A model generated the notes under the pieces. It saw nothing but the letters and a program-made list of their open reading frames with translations. It did not search any database and was not told where the DNA came from. From positions 58,820 through 122,819 of the forward strand of contig JAEZQY010000062.1 of the NCBI GenBank assembly GCA_023441055.1: 64,000 nt of DNA. The letters are read 5' to 3'. Numbering within the stretch: the stretch's first letter is position 1; each line of letters starts with the position of its first letter. Shown here in pieces: positions 1 to 8,437 of the stretch. The stretch comes from Bacillota bacterium. GTDB taxonomy: Bacteria > Bacillota > Bacilli > Paenibacillales > UBA4045. The position numbers were made by a program, and so were the translations under genes.

Positions 1-242
1 TCCGGATCACCAATGCCATCAAGACCTAGTATCAAAGCGCTTACTCTAGCAAATTGCGCGCGATTCATAGTCCTATCCAGCCCGGCGCTGCCGTCGGCCA
101 TTCCAGCAAAAATTCCTTTCTCTTTCAAAGCGTCAAATTTTTGTTGCGCAGTCAGATCATTATCCGCGGCACTTCCTGCTGCTGGGAACAATAGAACGAT
201 CACCAGTAAGAGGAATGCCTTTAAAGCGAGATTCTTTTTCAT
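1..242 (-). CDS. SLH-domain surface protein, N-terminal part (runs off the window)
   Basis: Reading leftward, the first 80 codons of a secreted protein are visible. The start is ATG at 242, preceded on the minus strand by an AAGGAGG ribosome site. Residues 1-25 form a signal peptide (MKKNLALKAFLLL, then a hydrophobic core ending GSAA). The next part reads FDALKEKGIFAG, then ADGSAGLDRTMNRAQFARV and LILGLDG, which matches the S-layer homology repeat used to anchor proteins to the cell-wall polymer. The rest lies outside the window, so the full domain plan and function are unknown. The plus-strand reading frame over the same bases is a shadow. Confidence 0.8.
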   Translation of the reverse strand, partial: MKKNLALKAFLLLVIVLLFPAAGSAADNDLTAQQKFDALKEKGIFAGMADGSAGLDRTMNRAQFARVSALILGLDGIGDP

Positions 243-322
243 CCTTAACCATCCGCCTCCTTGCATGGTTTTGATTCACGATGTAAAACAATTTGCACTT
301 TATTTTAACACGGCGTAATGGC

Positions 323-339
323 TGTTAAGTGAATGTTAA
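323..339 (-). promoter_or_regulatory. Direct repeat TTAACA-N5-TTAACA, possible PhoP-type box
   Basis: On the minus strand two perfect TTAACA hexamers are separated by exactly 5 bases, an 11-bp period as in Bacillus PhoP boxes. They lie about 80 bp upstream of the leftward SLH gene. The proximal hexamer could also serve as a -35 for a TAAAAT hexamer 15 bp further on (302-307). Only two good repeats are present, where PhoP sites usually have four, so the assignment is tentative. Confidence 0.3.
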
Positions 340-388
340 AGAAAACTTTAAGTTCACATTCCCTTGGCCTTACCTTAATAAAAGTTGT

Positions 389-417
389 TTGACACGGAAA
401 AATGTATATGATATTAT
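389..417 (+). promoter_or_regulatory. Sigma-A promoter of the beta-galactoside operon
   Basis: TTGACA (389-394) and TATTAT (412-417) are separated by 17 bp, a near-consensus vegetative promoter. Transcription should begin near 424. The first GTAAACGTTTAC operator lies about 13 bp downstream of that point, so a bound repressor would block early elongation. The resulting 5' leader is about 270 nt and holds three more operators. Confidence 0.75.
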
Positions 418-433
418 CTAACATGTACCCAAG

Positions 434-451
434 TTTGTAAACGTTTACAGA
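434..451. promoter_or_regulatory. LacI/CcpA-family operator copy 1
   Basis: The palindrome GTAAACGTTTAC sits at 437-448, 20 bp after the -10 of the strong promoter. With its flanks (TGTAAACGTTTACA) it also fits the CcpA cre consensus, so either the local LacI regulator or CcpA could bind. Confidence 0.7.
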
Positions 452-540
452 TGTGAATAGAACTATTTCCAAGTCAATACAGCACAATGTTTTTTAGGAT
501 TAAGGTCATGTATGCAAAGTTTAGTTCGTATAATAACCTG

Positions 541-558
541 CTTGTAAACGTTTACGAG
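541..558. promoter_or_regulatory. LacI-family operator copy 2
   Basis: CTTGTAAACGTTTACGAG with the palindromic core at 544-555. It lies 10 bp after a TATAAT hexamer (529-534). Its 18 bases are the exact reverse complement of copy 3, a longer conservation than a generic cre site needs, which favours the local LacI regulator. Confidence 0.7.
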
Positions 559-587
559 ACACCGGTTTATATAATGAGAGTAGCGGC

Positions 588-605
588 CTCGTAAACGTTT
601 ACAAG
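588..605. promoter_or_regulatory. LacI-family operator copy 3
   Basis: CTCGTAAACGTTTACAAG with its core at 591-602. It lies 16 bp after a second TATAAT (570-575), whose expected -35 position would fall inside copy 2. Copies 2 and 3 are 47 bp apart centre to centre. Confidence 0.7.
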
Positions 606-649
606 CAAAATCAAATGAATCGCAGCAAAGTTAGTGGTACAGTAATTCA

Positions 650-667
650 CTCGTAAACGTTTACAAA
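650..667. promoter_or_regulatory. LacI-family operator copy 4
   Basis: CTCGTAAACGTTTACAAA with its core at 653-664, differing from copy 3 only in the last base. It lies just upstream of the GGAGG ribosome site of the binding-protein gene, 62 bp from copy 3. Confidence 0.7.
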
Positions 668-693
668 ATACAGATTAAATGGAGGTTAAGTCA

Positions 694-2043
694 ATGTACC
701 AAACTCAGAAATTCAAACTAACGAAACTGCTAGTTGTAGTAATGGCGATGATGCTAGTGGTGGCAGCATGCAGCACATCATCAAACTCAAAAAAGGATCC
801 ATCCAGTACTACAGGGAATAACGGTGGCAATGCGAATGTTGATGTAAAAAATAACGAGAAAGTAGAACTGCGATTTTTGTTGTGGGGGAATCAGCAAGAA
901 ATTGATAGTAAGACTAAGTGGACTGAGGAGTTCAACGCTGCAAATGACTCGATACATATTAAACTGGAGGCAATTCCAGAAGGTTTCCATGAAAAGTTAA
1001 CGTTGCAGATTTCATCAGGTACATTAGCCGATTTAGTACAAATTGCAGGGGATTTTGGGGGTGCCTATTTCAAAGATGATTTATTTGCCCCATTGGATTC
1101 CTATATTGCTAAAGATGGCTTAGAGAATGCTTGGGTTGACAGCCTAATGAGCGGACTGTCGTATAATGGAAGTGTGTATGCGGCTCCAACTACGTTCTAT
1201 TCAGGTTTTATTATCTACAACAAGACCATGTTCGAGGAGAATAATGTTCCTCTCCCGACAAATGATTGGACTGAAGAAGACTTTTTAGCGGCTGCTAAAG
1301 CTTTAACAAAGGGCGAAGGTGCTAACAAGGTCTGGGGAGCTGATTTCTCATCCTGGTGGACATATTCACTTGCTAGAAACCTGTACGATGGATACAAGGC
1401 ATGGGATTGGGATACTGGAACAATGACGGCGAATACCCAAGGATATAGAGATGGTGTTCAATTTATCACAGACTTGTACCAAGTGCATGGAGTCTCACCA
1501 ACTCCAACTATGGCGGCTGATATTTCTGGAACATTCGAGAATGGCAAATTTGCAATGACAATTGGAGCTTCTTGGGATATGGCAAGCTTCAATACAGCAA
1601 TAGGTGATAATTTCGAATGGGATATTGTAACCTTCCCTACAAATTCAACTTATGGGCAATGGAGATCTCCGTTGTGGACCACTGCAATAGGCATGTCGGC
1701 AGACACACCATATAAAGATGAAGCTTGGGAATATATTAAATATATGTCTGCTCAAGAAAAGGTGCAAGGCGAGATGGAAATCATTGGGCTACCCGCTTTG
1801 AAAGCAATTAGCGAAGATAGCGCGTTTATAAATACTATACCGGATGGCTGGAAGCCATTTAATAAATCTGTATTTTTTGATGCGCTTGATTATGCAGTAG
1901 ACGGTGTAGTCCTTAATGAAATTCAAGATGAAATTCTGAAATATGAATTGGAATTGCTATTTGCGGGAGAGCAGAATATGGATACTGCGCTGGAAAATAT
2001 GCAGACCAAAGGCCAATTGAAATTAGATAGAATGAAGCAATAA
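694..2043 (+). CDS. Sugar ABC transporter substrate-binding lipoprotein
   Basis: An extracellular sugar-binding lipoprotein (family 1 SBP fold) that delivers an oligosaccharide to the two permeases downstream. A charged N-terminus and hydrophobic stretch lead to the lipobox VAAC, giving lipid attachment at Cys26, followed by a Ser/Asn/Gly-rich linker. I chose ATG 694 because GGAGG (681-685) lies 8 bases before it; an in-frame ATG at 679 overlaps that ribosome site. At 449 residues it has the usual family length. The beta-galactosidase genes in the same operon suggest a beta-galactoside or galactan fragment as ligand (inference). Confidence 0.9.
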   Translation: MYQTQKFKLTKLLVVVMAMMLVVAACSTSSNSKKDPSSTTGNNGGNANVDVKNNEKVELRFLLWGNQQEIDSKTKWTEEFNAANDSIHIKLEAIPEGFHEKLTLQISSGTLADLVQIAGDFGGAYFKDDLFAPLDSYIAKDGLENAWVDSLMSGLSYNGSVYAAPTTFYSGFIIYNKTMFEENNVPLPTNDWTEEDFLAAAKALTKGEGANKVWGADFSSWWTYSLARNLYDGYKAWDWDTGTMTANTQGYRDGVQFITDLYQVHGVSPTPTMAADISGTFENGKFAMTIGASWDMASFNTAIGDNFEWDIVTFPTNSTYGQWRSPLWTTAIGMSADTPYKDEAWEYIKYMSAQEKVQGEMEIIGLPALKAISEDSAFINTIPDGWKPFNKSVFFDALDYAVDGVVLNEIQDEILKYELELLFAGEQNMDTALENMQTKGQLKLDRMKQ

Positions 2044-2077
2044 TAGATCTGTACTAGTATTCTGTATCTTGCAAGAT

Positions 2078-2114
2078 GCTGGCTACTGCGACTAACGATA
2101 ACGTAGTAGCCAGC
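2078..2114 (+). other. Intercistronic stem-loop after the binding-protein gene
   Basis: GCTGGCTACT (2078-2087) pairs perfectly with AGTAGCCAGC (2105-2114). No T-run follows, so it is probably not a full terminator. Its place between binding-protein and permease genes suggests mRNA 3'-end protection or partial attenuation, giving more binding protein than permease. Confidence 0.6.
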
Positions 2115-2173
2115 AATCAACAAAGCATAAGTCAATAAAGTTGTTACACTGTAACGTTAAAGGGCGGATAAAT

Positions 2174-3055
2174 TTGGGATATACAAGAGGAAGACAAGCA
2201 AAGTATTTTTATATGTTCATCTCTCCGTGGTTGCTGGGCTTTTTTTTATTGATCTGTATACCATTAATATATTCCATCTATCTTTCGCTAACGCAATATA
2301 ATGGAATTTCAGCACCGCAATTTATTGGTCTGCAAAATTATAAGGATATCCTATTTCATGATGACTTATTTCGGAAGAGTTTATTCAATGCTCTTCATTA
2401 CGCCATAATCTCCGTACCGTCAAGCTTAATTCTAGCATTAATAATTGCGTTTTTACTTTCAAAAGAATCGAAATCAAGCAATTTCTTTCAAATCATCTTT
2501 TACTTCCCTTCAATTGCGGCAGGTGTTGCAGTATTTACTGTGGCGAGATATTTGCTGAAAGGTGAAGGTGGTTTAATCAACTACATCTTATCAATCTTCG
2601 GAGCACAAGGACCATTTTGGTTATCAGATCCGAATTGGGCAATGAATTCACTGGCATTGGTCAACTTGATATTTTGCGGTTCACAAATGCTCATATTTCT
2701 AGCGGGTATTAAACAAATACCAACATCCTATTATGAAGCAGCAAAAATCGACGGAGCAAGCAATGTTAAATGTTTTTTCAAAATAACACTCCCATTGATC
2801 GCCAACATGTTTGCATTCAATTTAGTTATGGGAATAATTAATGCGTTCCAGGTATTTGTCCAACCATTGATTTTGACAGGCGGTGGACCGCTTAAAAAGA
2901 CTTATGTGTATGGTTTGTATATCTATGATAGTGGCTTTAATTTCGGCAAATTCGGATATGCTGCAGCACTGGCATGGATCATGTATCTAATTATACTAGT
3001 CATTAGTATGGTTGTATTAAAATCGATGCAGAAGAGCATGAACTACGAGGATTAA
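2174..3055 (+). CDS. Sugar ABC transporter permease (MalF/UgpA type)
   Basis: An inner-membrane component of the beta-galactoside importer, with about six hydrophobic segments (first around YFYMFISPWLLGFFLL). The cytoplasmic coupling loop reads YYEAAKIDGAS followed by FFKITLPL, the EAA motif that contacts the ATPase. I place the start at TTG 2174, 8 bases after AAAGGGCGG; another in-frame TTG at 2141 has no clear ribosome site. From 2174 the product is 293 residues. It lies 130 bases after the binding-protein gene, across the stem-loop. No ATPase is encoded nearby. Confidence 0.88.
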   Translation: MGYTRGRQAKYFYMFISPWLLGFFLLICIPLIYSIYLSLTQYNGISAPQFIGLQNYKDILFHDDLFRKSLFNALHYAIISVPSSLILALIIAFLLSKESKSSNFFQIIFYFPSIAAGVAVFTVARYLLKGEGGLINYILSIFGAQGPFWLSDPNWAMNSLALVNLIFCGSQMLIFLAGIKQIPTSYYEAAKIDGASNVKCFFKITLPLIANMFAFNLVMGIINAFQVFVQPLILTGGGPLKKTYVYGLYIYDSGFNFGKFGYAAALAWIMYLIILVISMVVLKSMQKSMNYED

Positions 3056-3076
3056 GAAAGGTGGTAGTGATTATAT

Positions 3077-3919
3077 ATGTCGGAAAAAAGTAAGTTTATC
3101 GTCAAGACTTTCATATGTTCTGTACTAGGGATTATATTTATTCTACCGTTTTTCTGGATGCTGTCTACATCTTTAATGAGTACAGAACAAATAGTAAAAT
3201 ATCCTCCAGAATTATTCCCATCACCTTTCACACTTCGATCATTTGAATATATTTTCGAAGCTGGACATTTTTTCTTGTATTTTAAAAATAGTGCTATAAT
3301 TACATTGATCAATATCTTTGGTACATTAGCAAGCACTACTCTAGTAGCTTATGGATTTGCTAAATATAATGCTCGTCTTAAAGGTTTCTGGTTTGCCATA
3401 CTCATGTCCACTATGATGATTCCTTATTTCGTGACCATAATACCGTTGTATAATATATATGTAAAATTAAATCTTGTTAATACTTTTGTGCCATTGGTGT
3501 TACCTAATATATTGGCAGGAAGTGCATTTAGCGTGTTCTTACTCCATCAGTTCTTCAAAACCTTCCCTGAAGAGATAGAGAACGCAGCAAGAATAGATGG
3601 TTGTGGTGAGTTTAATATTTTGTTCAAAATTGTAGCGCCTAATTCAAAAGCGATATTCTTTGTAGTTGCTATTTTTATGTTTGTATGGACATGGAACGAT
3701 TACTTTGGGCCAGTAATTTTCCTGAATGATCAATCAAAATATACATTGGCTGTAGGATTGGTGTTTCTAAATTCATCGATTAGTGGCTATAAAGATGCAC
3801 TTGATCAAGGTCCGGTTATGGCGATGGCATTGCTTACCGTATTACCCATTATCTTAATGTATTCTTTTTTTCAGAAGTATTTTATTAACGGTATTGTAAA
3901 CAGTGGATTGAAAGGATAA
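3077..3919 (+). CDS. Sugar ABC transporter permease (MalG/UgpE type)
   Basis: The second membrane subunit of the importer (280 residues, about six membrane segments). The N-terminus runs straight into a hydrophobic segment (FICSVLGIIFILPFFWML), and the EAA loop is visible as IENAARIDGCG followed by ILFKIVAPNS. The C-terminus ends FINGIVNSGLKG, typical of MalG-type permeases. An AAGGTGG ribosome site precedes ATG 3077. It follows its partner by 21 bases and is followed after 9 bases by the LacI regulator, so all are co-transcribed. Confidence 0.88.
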   Translation: MSEKSKFIVKTFICSVLGIIFILPFFWMLSTSLMSTEQIVKYPPELFPSPFTLRSFEYIFEAGHFFLYFKNSAIITLINIFGTLASTTLVAYGFAKYNARLKGFWFAILMSTMMIPYFVTIIPLYNIYVKLNLVNTFVPLVLPNILAGSAFSVFLLHQFFKTFPEEIENAARIDGCGEFNILFKIVAPNSKAIFFVVAIFMFVWTWNDYFGPVIFLNDQSKYTLAVGLVFLNSSISGYKDALDQGPVMAMALLTVLPIILMYSFFQKYFINGIVNSGLKG

Positions 3920-3928
3920 GGTGCTGCA

Positions 3929-4936
3929 ATGAGTAAGAAAATAACCATTCTAGATATTGCCAAGAAAGCGAATGTGTCTTCAGCCACAGTATCCAGAATA
4001 ATCAATAATACGGCAAACGTTAATAGCGAAAAGAGGAAAAAGGTTTTAGAGGTAATTAAGGAATATAATTTCAAACCAAATGAAATTGCAAAATCCTTGC
4101 AATCCAGCAAGTCGAATATAGTGGGGTTTATTGTTCCACACATTAACAGTCCTTATTATGCAAAAGTATTTTATGAAACCGAGCTGATTGCCCAACGACA
4201 AGGTTATACGCTAATGTTATGCAATTCAGAATCAGATAAACGCTTAGAAAGCGATATTCTCAATGCATTCATACTGACAAATGTCAGAGCAATCGTGTTC
4301 ATGGGCGGGCGTCTGGATGATATAGAGTGTGATGAAAAATACAGGACCGAAATAGAAGAAATCAATAAAAAGGTACCGGTAATTTCATGTGTGGATGTAC
4401 CCGATTTAGCGTGCATACAAGTGTATCATGAACAACAAAAAAGCAGTATTGAGCTATTAGAGCACTTATCTGGTTTAGGTTATAAAGATGTTGCGCTAAT
4501 GGGTGGGTATTCAAATATTAGAACGACTATGAATAGACGGAAAGATATAATCGATCAAGCTGATAAGTATGGGGTTAGCATTCGCAGTGAAATCATTGAT
4601 AGTGATTACTCGGTTGAGGGTGGTAATATTGCCATGAAAAGGATGCTCAGAAATGGTGAATTACCACAAGCGATTATATGCATTAATGATTTGGTAGCCA
4701 TAGGCGCGTTAAGCGAGGCGCACAAAAACAATATGCAAGTACCAAAAGATATAGCGATTGTAGGGTACGATAATTTAGACATATCAGCGTTTATTCATCC
4801 GGGAGTTACGACAATAGCAAGTAATTTCAAAGACTATTCTAAGGCAATCGTACATGCGATACAGCATGTTGATGATATCATACCCAATGAAAGAATTGCC
4901 ATTCAAACAGATTTAATTATTAGAGGAACAACCTAA
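3929..4936 (+). CDS. LacI-family transcriptional regulator
   Basis: A 335-residue repressor. Residues 3-50 form the LacI helix-turn-helix (ITILDIAKKANVSSATVSRI, then N-KPNEIAKSLQ), followed by a periplasmic-binding-protein-like effector domain (GFIVPHINSPYYAKVF, AIICINDLVAIGAL, IAIVGYDNLDISAF). It sits inside the operon between the importer and the enzymes, so it is likely autoregulated. The four GTAAACGTTTAC palindromes upstream of the first gene are its probable operators (inference from symmetry and position). The effector is presumably a beta-galactoside or breakdown product. Its stop codon overlaps a five-codon mini-ORF. Confidence 0.9.
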   Translation: MSKKITILDIAKKANVSSATVSRIINNTANVNSEKRKKVLEVIKEYNFKPNEIAKSLQSSKSNIVGFIVPHINSPYYAKVFYETELIAQRQGYTLMLCNSESDKRLESDILNAFILTNVRAIVFMGGRLDDIECDEKYRTEIEEINKKVPVISCVDVPDLACIQVYHEQQKSSIELLEHLSGLGYKDVALMGGYSNIRTTMNRRKDIIDQADKYGVSIRSEIIDSDYSVEGGNIAMKRMLRNGELPQAIICINDLVAIGALSEAHKNNMQVPKDIAIVGYDNLDISAFIHPGVTTIASNFKDYSKAIVHAIQHVDDIIPNERIAIQTDLIIRGTT

Positions 4937-4979
4937 TGAAAACCACGACGTGAGAGGAACTACACTTATGAAAACCACG
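4922..4979 (+). repeat. Tandem duplication of a translation-start region with a five-codon mini-ORF
   Basis: Two near-identical copies, 4922-4947 and 4953-4979, each hold AGAGGAAC, an ATG, then AAAACCACG. The first ATG (4936) overlaps the TAA of the regulator gene and is open for only five codons (MKTTT, stop at 4951-4953). The second ATG (4968) begins the glycosidase. This looks like a small tandem duplication that left a decoy start. Confidence 0.6.
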
Positions 4980-6509
4980 CCTAGAATTATCAAAAAGGAT
5001 AATGGCTTTTCATTCTTGGTAGATGATCAGCCTTTTATCATGCTAGCGGCTGAGGTGCATAATTCAGCATGTACCTCACGCGAATATATGGAATATGTGT
5101 GGACGAAAGCAAAGGAGTTGAACTGTAATACTGTACTAGCCCCAGTATATTGGGAGTTGATTGAGCCAGAAGAAAATCAATTTGATTTTAGTTTAGTTGA
5201 ACAATTAATAAGGGATTCAAGAACGCATAACCTTAAATTAGTTTTATTATGGTTTGGAAGTTGGAAAAATGGACTTTCGACTTATGCCCCGAATTGGATC
5301 AAGACGAATCTGACAAGGTTTCCAAGAACGGAAGATGAACACGGTGTGAGAACGAGAACACTCAGCATGTTTCATAGTGATATTCTGTCGGTAGAACGCC
5401 GCTCCTTTACGACATTCATGGGATATATAAAAGAGATTGATTCTGATGAGCAAACGGTTATAGCGGTACAAATTGAAAATGAAGTAGGTATTTTAGGCTC
5501 TGCAAGGGACTTCTCATCTGGCGCGACTGAACAGTATCATGACAATGTTCCGGATGAATTAATTCAGTACAAAGATTACGCAAATAAACCGGATAGATCG
5601 TGGGAAAGCATCTTCAAAAAAGATGCAGATGAAACATTTATGTGTTGGCATTATGCGCAGCATATAAACAAACTGGCAAAAGCGGGCAAAGAGATTTATG
5701 CACTGCCAATGTTCACAAATGCATGGCTTAAAGAATGTGATGATGAAAATGCCGGTTTCTACCCGTCTGGTGGGCCATTACCTGAGATGCTGGATGTGTG
5801 GAAGTGCGCAGCGCCTCACTTAGACGTATTATCACCAGATATATATACATTTAATTTCGGAAAAGTTGCAGACGCATATACAAGAAGCGACAACCCGCTG
5901 TTTATACCAGAGACACGTAGGGATAAGTGGGCAGTTGCTAATTTGTATGCAGCTATAGGTACATACAATGCGCTATGCTACGCACCGTTCGGATTGGAGA
6001 GTATTGGTGAGGACAAATCGTTTATCACACAGAGAGTACATACAAATGCCAATGATAAAAATGTATCTAGTGAGAAGGTAAAGGAATATCTATCAGAAAG
6101 TTACGAATTATTCGAAAATATGATGCCGATTATTACAACATACTATGGTACGGATAAAATGATCGGATTTAATCAGAATAATGATTATATGACTAGACAT
6201 ATCAAGCTTGGGAACTATCAGATAACAATAGAGTTCTATCATCAAATGAATGATGATAATGAATATATCCCAGGAGCTGGGGTAGTGATCCAGCAAAGTG
6301 AGAATGAATTAATGTTTATCGGGTATGGCTATAGAGCCTATCTTGAAACAAGGCATACTAGTAAGCAATTAGACTTTTTATCGTTGGAAAAGGGCACATA
6401 TGATGCAAGTGGTAATTGGATTACATATATGCATTTGAATGGTGATGAACAACATATTCAAATGGAAGAAAAGCCGACCATATTAAAGGCTTGTTATTAT
6501 GAATTTTAA
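4968..6509 (+). CDS. Beta-galactosidase-like glycoside hydrolase (GH35/GH42-like, DUF5597 type)
   Basis: A cytoplasmic 513-residue glycosidase with no signal peptide. The N-terminal TIM barrel carries LAPVYWELIEPEENQFDF, typical of GH35/GH42 enzymes. IAVQIENEVG supplies a likely acid/base glutamate, and FIPETRRD supplies a likely nucleophile. The C-terminal third resembles DUF5597 of GH35-like proteins. ATG 4968 follows AGAGGA at a proper distance; the upstream in-frame GTG at 4950 lies inside the duplicated start region. It probably acts on beta-galactosides brought in by the importer. The exact family and linkage cannot be settled by eye. Confidence 0.8.
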   Translation: MKTTPRIIKKDNGFSFLVDDQPFIMLAAEVHNSACTSREYMEYVWTKAKELNCNTVLAPVYWELIEPEENQFDFSLVEQLIRDSRTHNLKLVLLWFGSWKNGLSTYAPNWIKTNLTRFPRTEDEHGVRTRTLSMFHSDILSVERRSFTTFMGYIKEIDSDEQTVIAVQIENEVGILGSARDFSSGATEQYHDNVPDELIQYKDYANKPDRSWESIFKKDADETFMCWHYAQHINKLAKAGKEIYALPMFTNAWLKECDDENAGFYPSGGPLPEMLDVWKCAAPHLDVLSPDIYTFNFGKVADAYTRSDNPLFIPETRRDKWAVANLYAAIGTYNALCYAPFGLESIGEDKSFITQRVHTNANDKNVSSEKVKEYLSESYELFENMMPIITTYYGTDKMIGFNQNNDYMTRHIKLGNYQITIEFYHQMNDDNEYIPGAGVVIQQSENELMFIGYGYRAYLETRHTSKQLDFLSLEKGTYDASGNWITYMHLNGDEQHIQMEEKPTILKACYYEF

Positions 6510-6529
6510 AGTGCTGGGAGGAGACTGGC

Positions 6530-8419
6530 GTGAAAGCAGATATTCGATTTTTAGACGATCCACAAATATTTAGAGTGAATCAACTTCCTGCTCATAGCGA
6601 TCATTTATTTTATAGAAATCATGAGGAAAGAAAGGCGAATGCTTCTTCTTTTTCGCAATCCTTAAATGGGAATTGGAGATTTCTGTATTCTAAAAATGCA
6701 AAGAGCAGGCCAAAAGATTTTTATAAAGCGGATTTTATCTTGAAGGACTTTGATGAAATCCATGTCCCAGGACATATTGAATTAGCGGGGTATGATAAGC
6801 TTCATTATATAAATACGATGTATCCTTGGGAAGGACATATTTATCGAAGACCTGCTTATAGTCTGGACAGGGGTTTGGAAGAAGGTTCTTTTAGTGAAGC
6901 GGAATATAATCCAGTAGGCTCATATATTAAGCACTTCGATTTAGATGAGGGACTGCGGAATAAGAGCGTTTATATATGTTTTGAAGGCGTAGAACAGGCT
7001 ATGTATGTTTGGTTGAATGGACATTTTGTTGGATATGGTGAAGATAGTTTTACGCCAACAGAATTCGATTTGACACCTTATATGAAAGAGAAGGATAACG
7101 TGTTAGCTGTAGAAGTTCATAAGAGAAGTACAGCTGCTTATATTGAAGATCAGGACTTCTTTCGATTTTTTGGTATTTTCCGCAACGTAACGCTATATGG
7201 AAAGCCCAAGATTCATGTGGAGGATTTATGGATAAAGCCAGTGCTTGAAGAAGACAATCGATCGGGAAGTCTCGGCCTTAACTTGTTGATATCGAGTGAA
7301 GGAGAATCTGGTTATATTAAGGTTACCTTACAGGGAGAGGAGATCGAACAGGAGATTGTTTTGTGGGATAAGGTTGAGACAAGAGACAGCGTTTCACTCA
7401 GCCCAATTTTTCTTGAGAAAATAATTCCGTGGGATCATCATAATCCCTATCTCTATCAACTCTTAATTGAAGTCTATGATAAGGACGATCATCTTGTAGA
7501 AGTAATTCCCTATGACATTGGATTTAGGAGAATAGAAATCAAAGATAACATCATCCTTTTGAATGGAAAAAGGCTGATTATGAATGGCGTTAACCGCCAT
7601 GAGTGGAGTGCGCATAGTGGAAGAAGCATTTCGATAGAAGAAATGAAGGAAGACATTAAGATCATTAAACATAATCATATCAATGCAGTTAGAACTAGCC
7701 ATTATCCAAATCAAATCCCATGGTATTACTTGTGTGACCGCAATGGTATATATCTTATGGCGGAAGCTAATTTAGAATCTCACGGGTCCTGGCAGAAGAT
7801 GGGTCGGGTAGAACCCTCCTGGAATATTCCTGGCAGTATAAGCCAATGGAAGGAAGTCGTGGTGGATAGAGCCAGAACTAATTTTGAAGTCTTTAAAAAT
7901 CATACCTCCATTCTTTTTTGGTCCTTGGGAAATGAATCTTATGCAGAAGATAACATAATGGCGATGAATCAATTGTATAAAGAGAAGGATAGCAGCCGTC
8001 TTGTTCACTATGAAGGTGTGTTTCATAACAGAAGCTACGAAGATCATATATCGGATGTGGAAAGCAGGATGTATGCCACTCCTGTGGAAATTAGAAAGTA
8101 TCTGGACAACGCCCCTAAAAAACCGTTCATCCTATGTGAGTATATGCATGATATGGGCAATTCACTAGGCGGATTGAAGGCCTACATGGACCTGTTGGAT
8201 GATTATGAGATGTATCAGGGCGGGTTTATCTGGGACTTTATTGATCAAGCTTTATGGATCAAGGATGAAGTAACCGGAAGGCTCGTTCTTCGCTACGGAG
8301 GGGACTTTGACGATAAGCCGTCAGATTATGAATTTTCAGCTGATGGTATTGTATTTGCTGATCGAAGTGTAAAGCCTGCCATGCAAGAAGTAAGGTACTA
8401 CTATGGAAAATATAGCTAG
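6530..8419 (+). CDS. lacL: Beta-galactosidase large subunit, GH2 (LacL type)
   Basis: The N-terminal two thirds of a LacZ-type GH2 enzyme (629 residues, GTG start after GGGAGGAG). A sugar-binding jelly roll comes first (YIKHFDLDEGL, WLNGHFVGYGEDSFTP), then an immunoglobulin-like domain and the catalytic barrel. FWSLGNESYAED holds the acid/base Glu and FILCEYMHDMGNS the nucleophile Glu. The length and end point match the LacL subunit of lactobacilli, with the missing beta-sandwich encoded by the next gene 18 bases on. It hydrolyses lactose-like beta-galactosides in the cytoplasm. Confidence 0.88.
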   Translation: MKADIRFLDDPQIFRVNQLPAHSDHLFYRNHEERKANASSFSQSLNGNWRFLYSKNAKSRPKDFYKADFILKDFDEIHVPGHIELAGYDKLHYINTMYPWEGHIYRRPAYSLDRGLEEGSFSEAEYNPVGSYIKHFDLDEGLRNKSVYICFEGVEQAMYVWLNGHFVGYGEDSFTPTEFDLTPYMKEKDNVLAVEVHKRSTAAYIEDQDFFRFFGIFRNVTLYGKPKIHVEDLWIKPVLEEDNRSGSLGLNLLISSEGESGYIKVTLQGEEIEQEIVLWDKVETRDSVSLSPIFLEKIIPWDHHNPYLYQLLIEVYDKDDHLVEVIPYDIGFRRIEIKDNIILLNGKRLIMNGVNRHEWSAHSGRSISIEEMKEDIKIIKHNHINAVRTSHYPNQIPWYYLCDRNGIYLMAEANLESHGSWQKMGRVEPSWNIPGSISQWKEVVVDRARTNFEVFKNHTSILFWSLGNESYAEDNIMAMNQLYKEKDSSRLVHYEGVFHNRSYEDHISDVESRMYATPVEIRKYLDNAPKKPFILCEYMHDMGNSLGGLKAYMDLLDDYEMYQGGFIWDFIDQALWIKDEVTGRLVLRYGGDFDDKPSDYEFSADGIVFADRSVKPAMQEVRYYYGKYS

Positions 8420-8437
8420 AGAAAAGGTTGTGAGTAC

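Noticed and set aside
13..318. Plus-strand open frame at the left edge
   Set aside because: The opposite strand encodes a signal peptide and SLH motif with a good ribosome site, so the plus frame is a shadow.
434..667. All four palindromes being only CcpA cre sites
   Set aside because: Copies 1-2 fit cre, but the 18-base conservation of copies 2-4 goes beyond it and a LacI gene lies in the operon. Dual use remains possible.
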